Source: RUG11237 sp045126515
Lineage (GTDB): Bacteria > Bacillota > Clostridia > Lachnospirales > Lachnospiraceae
Length of the DNA stretch: 14,117 nucleotides
NCBI GenBank assembly: GCA_045126515.1
Contig: JBGVOM010000169.1
Coordinates: 1-14,117 of the forward strand
Direction: 5' to 3'
Shown here: positions 5,354 through 11,643 of the stretch, piece after piece
How the letters are laid out: each line of letters opens with the position of its first letter
How positions within the stretch are numbered: position 1 is the stretch's first letter
Position numbers and translations under genes: made by a program
The notes under the pieces: model-generated
Databases searched by the model: none
Told to the model about the DNA's origin: nothing
Seen by the model: the letters and a program-made list of their open reading frames with translations, nothing else

Positions 5354-7009
5354 ATGCCTATTCCATTCTTATTAGCGGGATTAGGAGTTGCCGCAGGTGT
5401 AATTGGTGCCGGAGGCCATTTAAGTGCAAAAGAAACAAATGAGCGTGCTCAGAGAGTTTCACAAGATGCGCAAGAGTTATATAACAATGCAAAACATGCA
5501 CTAGAGGTAGCACAAAATAAAACAGAGAAAGCTCTTGTAAAACTGGGATACGATAAGAAGAGCGTTCTTGATACATCAATGAATCAGTTTCTTACAGCAT
5601 ACGACAAAGTAAAGCATATTCAAGTAAAAGAGTCTGTTGGTATACATGAAATATCTAAATTCACAATTGACCAGCAAGGTGCTATAGAGATTAGAGAGAT
5701 GACAAATATTTATTCGTCTTCTTTCGCTAGTAGTGCTACGGGCGTTGCAGCAGGCGCTGCGGTTGCTTTAGCTGCGAGTGGTGCGTTACCAATTGTAACC
5801 GGGGAACTGGCCTTGGCAGGATCCGCATTAGCGGCAGGTGAAATTGGTATGGCAGCAGGATTTGCGGGCTCAGCCTTATCATTTGGAGCAGCAATGACTC
5901 CGTTAGCAGCAGTGGCTGCTCCAGTTATACTGTTCACAGGTATATCAGCTAGTATGAAAGCAGATGAAAATCTTGAAAAAGCAAATACTATGTATGCGGA
6001 AGCGGAAGCTGCTTCAGAAAAAATGAAAATCTCTGAGACGCTATGTGGGGCTATAACTGAAAGATCAGAAATGTATGATGATCTTTTAGGAGATCTAAAT
6101 AAAATGTTTGCAGAGTGTTCAGGTTTATTAGCAGGTGTGGTAAGAAAGAAAGAAGGAAGAGTATTTAAGAAAAAACTCACTTCAGAGGACTTTTCAGAGG
6201 ATGATTTGAAATTGATTGCTGTAACCAGAGCATTAGCTGGTGCGGTTAAATCAGTTATTGATACACCTATTCTTTCAAAAGATGGTAATATTTCATATGA
6301 AGCAGAGGATGTCTATGACCAAACTGTTGAAAAATTACCTGATTTTAGTCAGGCTGTTCAAGAAGTTAAGGCTATCAACTATGATGTAAAACCGGTTGCG
6401 GCTAAAGCAACAAATACATCTCATACTTCAAAGAGTAATACTACCGGTGGAATTACTGTAATGAGCGGTGCACGTAGAGTGTTTGCAGTTATTATGGGAT
6501 TTATTCTTGCTTCAGCTTTTGCGGAAGAAATCGCAATAAGTGTAACCAGTGATATAAATAAGTTTTTGTTCTTAGATTCCTTTACCGCTAATAAAATTGC
6601 AATATGGTTGTTACTTTGTACTTCTGTAACTATGTTGATAGGTACGTTTAAAAGAACAAAGGTAGAAAAACTATGTGGTTGGGGATCCGGTTTATCCCTA
6701 TTTATTCTATATGTACAGTATTGTAGAAGCGTAGAGCAGATGAACCATTACATAATTTTCTCTATTATTTTCTGTATAATATGTGCAGTGATATTTGGCT
6801 TTTTTGAAGGAAGAAAAGATAAATGGAATTGTGGTCTTTACTTTTCTTGTGAATTTATAGTCATGATGTTGTGGCCAATAGGCTTCTTAATATATGCATT
6901 CTTTAGTAAGTTTATTGGTTTTTCAGAAAGTTTTTGCTTAGTGGTAACCTCAGTATTATTCTTTGTTATTTCAGTTTTTGGAATTGTTGGAATGCTGGAT
7001 GACAAATAA
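5354..7009 (+). CDS. Glycine-zipper multi-pass membrane protein, function unknown
   Basis: This 551-aa protein starts with a Gly/Ala hydrophobic segment (residues 4-22) and a charged helical, probably coiled-coil stretch (~24-65). A second, long Ala/Gly-rich hydrophobic region (~125-200) is rich in small residues, like glycine-zipper hairpins. A soluble acidic helical part (~200-345) and a Ser/Thr linker follow. About six transmembrane segments close the protein: roughly 375-392, 412-430, 441-457, 466-484, 494-517 and 524-546. AAGGAGGTGG just before 5350 gives a strong ribosome site, and the gene begins 12 bases after the HNH gene. The N-terminal zipper resembles that of its neighbour, suggesting they assemble together at the membrane. 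A pore, channel or membrane anchor for the nuclease is possible; I recognise no family and claim no function. Confidence 0.7.
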   Translation: MPIPFLLAGLGVAAGVIGAGGHLSAKETNERAQRVSQDAQELYNNAKHALEVAQNKTEKALVKLGYDKKSVLDTSMNQFLTAYDKVKHIQVKESVGIHEISKFTIDQQGAIEIREMTNIYSSSFASSATGVAAGAAVALAASGALPIVTGELALAGSALAAGEIGMAAGFAGSALSFGAAMTPLAAVAAPVILFTGISASMKADENLEKANTMYAEAEAASEKMKISETLCGAITERSEMYDDLLGDLNKMFAECSGLLAGVVRKKEGRVFKKKLTSEDFSEDDLKLIAVTRALAGAVKSVIDTPILSKDGNISYEAEDVYDQTVEKLPDFSQAVQEVKAINYDVKPVAAKATNTSHTSKSNTTGGITVMSGARRVFAVIMGFILASAFAEEIAISVTSDINKFLFLDSFTANKIAIWLLLCTSVTMLIGTFKRTKVEKLCGWGSGLSLFILYVQYCRSVEQMNHYIIFSIIFCIICAVIFGFFEGRKDKWNCGLYFSCEFIVMMLWPIGFLIYAFFSKFIGFSESFCLVVTSVLFFVISVFGIVGMLDDK

Positions 7010-7024
7010 AGATTAGATATATGA

Positions 7025-7057
7025 ATTAGCCCTCTTAAAATAGAGGGTTAATTTATT
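7025..7057 (+). terminator. Hairpin terminator after the operon
   Basis: An 11-bp stem including one G-U pair joins 7025-7035 with 7042-7052 around a six-base loop. A moderately T-rich tail follows. It lies 15 bases after the membrane-protein stop. The T tract is interrupted, so termination may be partial. Confidence 0.65.
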
Positions 7058-7186
7058 TGTCCGCCGGAACGGTGCAACTTTTTGTGATTTACATAAAGGG
7101 GTGCAAAAAAATATAGAAACACAAAGCTGTGCGCGAATGTTAATGCGAAGTAAAGTTTCAATGAATATAGAGACTGTGGTGTTGCT

Positions 7187-7252
7187 ACAAAGAAAGGGTA
7201 TGTAGAAATTCTCCGTAATCATACGGAACACTTTATGCAGAGTTATGGGTGA
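7187..7252 (+). pseudogene. C-terminal remnant of a TetR-family regulator
   Basis: The translation TKKGYVEILRNHTEHFMQSY, then G and a TGA at 7250-7252, closely parallels the end of the intact TetR at 10220-10846 (EKEDYIEILSNHMRHFIQSY). Positions 7205-7246 and 10781-10822 agree at 35 of 42 bases by hand count. Nothing upstream resembles the rest of a TetR protein; the frame hits TAA at 7151-7153. This is the tail of a deleted or interrupted tetR-like gene that stood directly before the MerR gene. Between 7058 and 7186 I see no gene, only the probable junction between the operon at left and this older DNA. Confidence 0.65.
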
Positions 7253-7270
7253 TTCGGGTGGAGGAATAAC

Positions 7271-8008
7271 ATGAAACAATACAGAACATCAGAAGTTGCA
7301 GACATGATGGGAATACATCCAAATACAGTGCGTTTTTACGAGGAATGGGGATTGATTACGAAACCAGTTCGGGAAGCAAATGGGTATCGTGTATTCAATG
7401 ATCTGCACATCTATCAAATACAAGTAGCACGTCTTGGATTTGAAATTGAGATACTGCAAAATGGCTTGAGAAAGAAGATAGTAGATATGATTAAAACATG
7501 TGCAAAATGTGATTTTGATGGAGCCATCAGGAAGACAGAAGAATATCTGATTCAGCTTAAGAAAGAACGTGCCAGTGCAGAAGAAGCTATAAAGATTGTG
7601 CAGAACATGTTGCATGGAGAAATACATGAAAATCAGTTGTCCATGAAGAGAAAAGAAGTATCCGAGTATTTAGATATTTCGGTAGATGCACTGCGTAATT
7701 GGGAAATGAATGGTCTTGTGACGATTAAAAGAAAGCAAAATGGGTATCGCATTTACACAGATGGGGATATCAGACAATTAAAAATTATTCGAGTATTACG
7801 GTGTGCAAACTATTCTCTTGAAGCAATCAGACGGATGATGCAACAGCTCTCACAGAATCCAGAAGCAGATATTCGGGAAATACTTGATACACCTGGACAA
7901 AATGATGATATTATATCAGCTTGTGACAGACTGCTCTTATCACTATCGAAAGCAGAAACAAATGCAGGAAAAATTATGACTATACTGAAAGAAATGAAAG
8001 AATTATAG
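7271..8008 (+). CDS. MerR-family regulator with two DNA-binding domains
   Basis: This 245-aa cytoplasmic transcription factor carries two MerR-type winged helix-turn-helix domains in tandem. The first is at residues ~4-70 (RTSEVADMMGIHPNTVRFYEEWGLI, then NGYRVF) and the second at ~125-192 (MKRKEVSEYLDISVDALRNWEMNGLV, then NGYRIY). A charged helix (~86-115) links them. MerR proteins normally have one such domain and act as dimers that twist long-spacer promoters; here one chain could supply both halves. The first-half linker has C77 and C80; no clear ligand-binding domain follows the second. GTGGAGG just before the ATG is a good ribosome site. It precedes a HelD-like helicase, so it probably senses a drug or stress and controls this cluster. 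Its target promoter is not evident. Confidence 0.87.
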   Translation: MKQYRTSEVADMMGIHPNTVRFYEEWGLITKPVREANGYRVFNDLHIYQIQVARLGFEIEILQNGLRKKIVDMIKTCAKCDFDGAIRKTEEYLIQLKKERASAEEAIKIVQNMLHGEIHENQLSMKRKEVSEYLDISVDALRNWEMNGLVTIKRKQNGYRIYTDGDIRQLKIIRVLRCANYSLEAIRRMMQQLSQNPEADIREILDTPGQNDDIISACDRLLLSLSKAETNAGKIMTILKEMKEL

Positions 8009-8024
8009 TTTCAAACCCTCCAAT

Positions 8025-8052
8025 ATACCACCAACGTTTACGTTGGTGGTAT
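8025..8052. promoter_or_regulatory. Perfect 12-bp inverted repeat after merR
   Basis: ATACCACCAACG at 8025-8036 and CGTTGGTGGTAT at 8041-8052 are perfect complements around a TTTA loop. It lies 17 bases after the MerR stop. The following sequence is not a strong T run, so it is either a weak terminator/attenuator or a protein-binding dyad. Confidence 0.6.
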
Positions 8053-8087
8053 TCTTATATCCGATAAGCGTGAAAAGGATATAAGAA
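8052..8087. promoter_or_regulatory. Second 11-bp inverted repeat in the helD leader
   Basis: TTCTTATATCC at 8052-8062 is perfectly complementary to GGATATAAGAA at 8077-8087 with a 14-base spacer. It directly abuts the previous hairpin and ends just before the GTGAGGA ribosome site of the helicase gene. It could fold in the mRNA leader and influence translation, or be an operator for the MerR-like protein with its paired DNA-binding domains. Confidence 0.5.
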
Positions 8088-8101
8088 AGTGAGGAATATT
8101 T

Positions 8102-10147
8102 ATGAAAGATCAAGATACGATACCATTTCCGGATGAATTGGAACATCTTAACCATACTCTGAAAATAATTGACACAGCATTGACACAAGCAAGGGAAGAT
8201 GTTTTGAGGTTAGATCAGGAGTATAGAGATGCAAAGAGATATATGGCAGATTATCGTAATGAGATGGATAGCCATGAAAAACTTCAAAATGAGCAGTTAT
8301 TGGAGCAGACAGATCGAACGGGTGTATTTGCCGTAAAAGTGCGTGAAAAGATGGAAAAGCTAAAAGAATCACCCTATTTTGCAAGAATTGATTTTGTTTC
8401 CGATGGAGAGGAAGAAGCAGATACGTTTTACATTGGACGATTTGGGTTTACACATGGCAATGAAAAACTGATTTTCGACTGGAGAGCACCAATCTCAGGA
8501 ATATTTTATGATTTTTGTTTAGGTCGTGCCGGATTTGAGGCACCAGTTGGATGGATTGAAGGAGAGCTAACGCGCAAGCGGCAGTTTAAAATACAGAATG
8601 GCATTATGGAATATGCTATTGAGAGTTCCACAAATGTGCAGGATGAGGTTCTGCAAAAAGAACTGGCTCATACATCGGATGAAAAGATGAAATCTATTAT
8701 TTCCACAATCCAACGAGAACAGAATGTAATCATTCGTAACGAGAGAGCAAATACGCTTATTATACAGGGGGTTGCAGGTTCCGGAAAAACTTCCATTGCA
8801 CTTCATCGTATTGCATTTTTGCTGTATCGTTTCAAAAATAAGATTACCGCAGAAGATGTAACGATTTTATCACCCAATAAGGTGTTTGCAGATTATATTT
8901 CAGGTGTCATACCAGAGTTAGGAGAAGAACCGATTTGTGAACTGAGTTTACAGGATGTTGCAGGTAATGCTTTGAAAGCGATTATTGCTTTTGAAACAGA
9001 AAAAAATCCATTGGAGAATGAAGATGAAGTATGGGCGAAGCGGGCAAAATTTAAATCCAATCTGGCATTTGTTGGGTTATTAGATCAATACATATGTAAT
9101 ATGCCAGAACGGGTTTTTTCAGCGAAGGATTATACCTATCAGGGGCATGTTGTTCAGGCAGCGTGGATTAACGAGAGATTTAATGCCTATGAAAAAATAC
9201 CCGTGAAAAAACGTCTGGTTTCTGTGGCAGGAGATGTCCGAGAACTTTTACGCTCTATGGTGGGAATTTGGGGGGAAGTGCCAAAGGCAAATGTCATATT
9301 GAAAAGTTTGAATAAAATGCTTATGATCAAAGACACTTTTGCTCTATATAAGGACTTCTATCAATATATTGATGAGAAGGATATGTTTGTATTACCGGAA
9401 AAGAAAACATTGGAGTGGGAAGATGTATTTCCATTTCTCTATCTGATGGCTGCATTTGAGGGTATAGAAGAAAACAGATTAGTAAAGCATCTGGTAATTG
9501 ATGAAATGCAGGATTACACACCGATACAATTTGCTGTTTTAAATATGATGTATCCCTGTCAGAAAACAATTCTTGGAGATTTTGGTCAGGTCTTAAATCC
9601 CTGTCACCTTCATTCACTGGATGAAATTAGAAGGATATATAAGGATGCAGAGTTCATTGCTTTGAATAAAAGTTATCGTTCTACTTATGAAATTATGGAT
9701 TTTGCAAAGAAAATCTGTAATCAGCCATCCCTTGAAATGGTGGAACGTCACGGGGAACAGCCAAAATCCCTATATTGCAAAAATATGGATAATGAGATTG
9801 CTTCTATGGCTGCTCTGATAAAAAAATTTGAAGAGGGAGAAAATGTATCATTGGGAATTGTAGTAAAGACGGAGGCAGATGCAAAGAGATTTTATGACTT
9901 GCTTTCTAAAGAGCATCAGGTTCATTTACTTTCACAGAACAGTACCAACTTTACAAATGGAGTATCCATTACGTCAATTCGGATGGCGAAAGGTTTGGAA
10001 TTTGATGAGGTCATTGTACCTGATGCAGATAGCAGAAATTATGCTTCGGATTATGACAGGAATCTGCTCTATATTGCCTGTACGAGAGCTATGCATAAAC
10101 TGACACTTTTCTATACAGGAAGTCCGTCCCCTTTTCTGTCAAAATGA
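8102..10147 (+). CDS. helD: HelD-like UvrD/Rep superfamily-1 helicase
   Basis: This 681-aa ATPase resembles HelD, which binds RNA polymerase and strips it from nucleic acid. An N-terminal charged coiled coil (~10-70) precedes the HelD-typical FDWRAPISGIFYD (125-137). Superfamily-1 motifs follow: Q207 in REQN, Walker A GVAGSGKTS (223-231), Walker B region DEMQDYTPIQ (467-476), LGDFGQ (491-496), SYRST (524-528), MAKGLEFDEVIVPD (628-641) and YIACTRAMHKLTL (657-669). Between Walker A and B is a long insert (~280-460), as in HelD. B. subtilis HelD is somewhat longer. GTGAGGA at 8089-8095 serves the ATG. Some HelD relatives in actinobacteria release rifampicin-stalled RNA polymerase and give resistance. 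A generic helicase-IV-like enzyme is the alternative; position beside MerR, TetR and a UvrA-like ATPase favours a drug-response role. Confidence 0.88.
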   Translation: MKDQDTIPFPDELEHLNHTLKIIDTALTQAREDVLRLDQEYRDAKRYMADYRNEMDSHEKLQNEQLLEQTDRTGVFAVKVREKMEKLKESPYFARIDFVSDGEEEADTFYIGRFGFTHGNEKLIFDWRAPISGIFYDFCLGRAGFEAPVGWIEGELTRKRQFKIQNGIMEYAIESSTNVQDEVLQKELAHTSDEKMKSIISTIQREQNVIIRNERANTLIIQGVAGSGKTSIALHRIAFLLYRFKNKITAEDVTILSPNKVFADYISGVIPELGEEPICELSLQDVAGNALKAIIAFETEKNPLENEDEVWAKRAKFKSNLAFVGLLDQYICNMPERVFSAKDYTYQGHVVQAAWINERFNAYEKIPVKKRLVSVAGDVRELLRSMVGIWGEVPKANVILKSLNKMLMIKDTFALYKDFYQYIDEKDMFVLPEKKTLEWEDVFPFLYLMAAFEGIEENRLVKHLVIDEMQDYTPIQFAVLNMMYPCQKTILGDFGQVLNPCHLHSLDEIRRIYKDAEFIALNKSYRSTYEIMDFAKKICNQPSLEMVERHGEQPKSLYCKNMDNEIASMAALIKKFEEGENVSLGIVVKTEADAKRFYDLLSKEHQVHLLSQNSTNFTNGVSITSIRMAKGLEFDEVIVPDADSRNYASDYDRNLLYIACTRAMHKLTLFYTGSPSPFLSK

Positions 10148-10152
10148 ACTTC

Positions 10153-10201
10153 TTGACGAGTAAACGACCGTTTACTATAATGATGGTAAACGGTCGTTTG
10201 C
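10153..10201 (+). promoter_or_regulatory. tetR promoter with two facing operator copies
   Basis: TTGACG (10153-10158) and TATAAT (10176-10181) are spaced 17 bases apart. The spacer contains GTAAACGACCGTTTAC at 10160-10175, a near-palindrome. Past the -10 box, 10186-10201 carries the reverse complement of the same sequence with one base changed. One site overlaps the RNA polymerase spacer and the other the start region, ideal for autorepression by the TetR protein encoded 18 bases further on. The promoter begins 5 bases after the helicase stop. Confidence 0.85.
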
Positions 10202-10219
10202 TGAATGGAGGAGATAATA

Positions 10220-10846
10220 ATGTCTGATACAAGGGAAAAAATATTGATGACTGCACTTCGCTTGTTTGCAAGGGATGGTTATGAGGCTGTCTCAGTAAGT
10301 ACAATCGCAGGAGAATTGGGAATGACAAAAGGAGCTCTATATAAGCATTATAAAAACAAACGTGATATTTTTGCTAGCATCGTTGAGAGAATGTATCAAA
10401 TTGATGCTGAAAGAGCAGAAAAATATGAAGTACCCCAAGTAAAATATGAAACCCAGCCGAAAGCATATAAAAATCAATCTGTAGAAAAAATTATGGATTT
10501 TACGATTGCCCAGTTTTTCTTTTGGACAGAAGACGATTTTGCATCCAATTTTCGTAAGATGCTGACATTGGAGCAATATCGCAATACAGAAATGACAGAG
10601 CTTTACAATCAGTGTGTTGTTGCAGGTCCGGTTGCCTATATGGAGGATTTGTTTCGTGAACTGATTAAAGAGGGTGTATTTCGAAAGGAAAATCCTAGGC
10701 AGCTTGCTGTAGAATTCTATGCTCCACTTTTTCTTCTTATCAGCATGTTTGACAAAACCGGAGAAAAAGAGGATTATATCGAAATTCTCAGCAATCATAT
10801 GAGACACTTTATTCAGAGTTACCTTATGGATAAGAAAGAAGAGTGA
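10220..10846 (+). CDS. TetR/AcrR-family transcriptional regulator
   Basis: This 208-aa repressor has the classical N-terminal TetR helix-turn-helix: REKILMTALRLFARDGYEAV, then VSTIAGELGMTKGALYKHYKNKRDIF (residues ~5-51). The remainder is a variable helical ligand-binding and dimerisation domain. ATG 10220 is preferred over the in-frame ATG at 10205 because GGAGGAG at 10207-10213 overlaps the latter and is spaced 6 bases from the former. The twin operator upstream implies autorepression; the same protein may control the downstream GNAT gene, whose candidate starts lie 3 and 39 bases after its stop. The ligand is unknown. A scrap of a close relative survives at 7187-7252. Confidence 0.92.
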   Translation: MSDTREKILMTALRLFARDGYEAVSVSTIAGELGMTKGALYKHYKNKRDIFASIVERMYQIDAERAEKYEVPQVKYETQPKAYKNQSVEKIMDFTIAQFFFWTEDDFASNFRKMLTLEQYRNTEMTELYNQCVVAGPVAYMEDLFRELIKEGVFRKENPRQLAVEFYAPLFLLISMFDKTGEKEDYIEILSNHMRHFIQSYLMDKKEE

Positions 10847-10885
10847 TTTATGGCTCGATTATTAGAAAACAGGAGGAAGAAAGAA

Positions 10886-11512
10886 ATGAATACAAACAAT
10901 ATTATCATACGTTTAGAGAAAAAAGAAGAATATCGAGAAGTGGAAAATATGGTAAGAGAAAGCTTCTGGAATGTATATCGTCCGGGATGCTTTGAGCATT
11001 ATGTTCTAAATCAGCTACGAGATGATCCGGCATTTGTGCCGGAACTTGATTTTGTTATGGAACAGGATGGCAAGCTGATTGGTCAGAATATGTTTATGAG
11101 AGCAAATATCAAAGCGGATAATGGCAGAGATATACCAATCATGACGATGGGACCGATTTGCATTACGTCTGAACTGAAAAGAAAGGGGTATGGAAAAATT
11201 TTATTGGACTTCTCCTTAGAAAAAGCAAAGGAGCTTGGTTGTGGTGCTGTCTGCTTTGAAGGAAACATTGACTTTTATGGAAAGAGTGGTTTTACTTATG
11301 CCAGCAAATTTGGCATTCGCTATCATGGCTTGCCGGAAGGTGAAGACGCATCATTCTTTTTGTGTAAAGAATTGATTCCGGGATATTTAGATGGTATTAC
11401 AGGTGAGTATGCAACACCTCAGGGATATTTTGTGGATGAAGCAGAGTTGGAAACATTCGACAAGGGGTTTCCGGTTAAAGAAAAATTGAAACTTCCGAGT
11501 CAATTATTCTAG
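10886..11512 (+). CDS. GNAT-family N-acetyltransferase
   Basis: This ~208-aa enzyme probably transfers acetyl from acetyl-CoA to an amine; the substrate is unknown. Motif A of the GNAT fold is visible as ICITSELKRKGYGKILLDFS (starting ~residue 93), with RKGYGK as the pyrophosphate-binding loop. The next helix and strand follow (AKELGCGAVCFEG), then FYGKSGF near the cofactor-exit side. The frame opens at ATG 10850, but AGGAGGA at 10871-10877 lies 8 bases before ATG 10886, so the shorter start is preferred; the longer one is still possible. The C-terminal ~60 residues (YLDGITGEYATPQGYFVDE) are of the type seen in small-molecule GNATs of Firmicutes. It is transcribed with tetR. It could modify a drug or be an unrelated passenger. 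Confidence 0.85.
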   Translation: MNTNNIIIRLEKKEEYREVENMVRESFWNVYRPGCFEHYVLNQLRDDPAFVPELDFVMEQDGKLIGQNMFMRANIKADNGRDIPIMTMGPICITSELKRKGYGKILLDFSLEKAKELGCGAVCFEGNIDFYGKSGFTYASKFGIRYHGLPEGEDASFFLCKELIPGYLDGITGEYATPQGYFVDEAELETFDKGFPVKEKLKLPSQLF

Positions 11513-11527
11513 GAGTGATCAATTAAA

Positions 11528-11575
11528 ATGAGTAAGAGGATACCATACTACATTCGTTCTTTTTATAGGGGTTAA
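11528..11575 (+). CDS. Possible 15-codon ORF before the uvrA-like gene
   Basis: ATG 11528 to TAA 11573-11575 encodes MSKRIPYYIRSFYRG, rich in Arg, Tyr and Ile. A GGAG at 11513-11516 is a possible but distant ribosome site (11 bases). It lies between the GNAT stop and the promoter of the UvrA-like gene. It could be a leader peptide or chance ORF; I cannot decide. Confidence 0.25.
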   Translation: MSKRIPYYIRSFYRG

Positions 11576-11586
11576 GAAAATACTTC

Positions 11587-11615
11587 TTGACTCGTCCCTT
11601 GGGGGAGGTTATAGA
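11587..11615 (+). promoter_or_regulatory. Promoter of the uvrA-like gene with imperfect dyad
   Basis: TTGACT (11587-11592) and TATAGA (11610-11615) are separated by 17 bases. The spacer contains an imperfect dyad, CTC...GAG around a CCCTTGGG core, placed where MerR-type regulators bind. However MerR promoters usually have 19-20 base spacers, so control by the MerR-like protein at 7271 is only a possibility. The ATG at 11644 follows an AAAGGAG at 11631-11637. Confidence 0.65.
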
Positions 11616-11643
11616 ATAGCCATATGACAGAAAGGAGTTTACT

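Noticed and set aside
5710..6180. 156-aa minus-strand ORF inside the membrane-protein gene
   Set aside because: It is an Ala/Ser/Pro-rich antisense shadow of the Gly/Ala-rich segment, with no recognisable domain.
7013..7279. 88-aa minus-strand ORF across the gap before merR
   Set aside because: It has no visible domain or ribosome site and runs through the operon terminator hairpin and the tetR remnant; it is most likely chance.
10337..10807. 156-aa minus-strand ORF opposite tetR
   Set aside because: It lies wholly antisense to a clear TetR gene and its Phe/Ile-rich sequence resembles no family.
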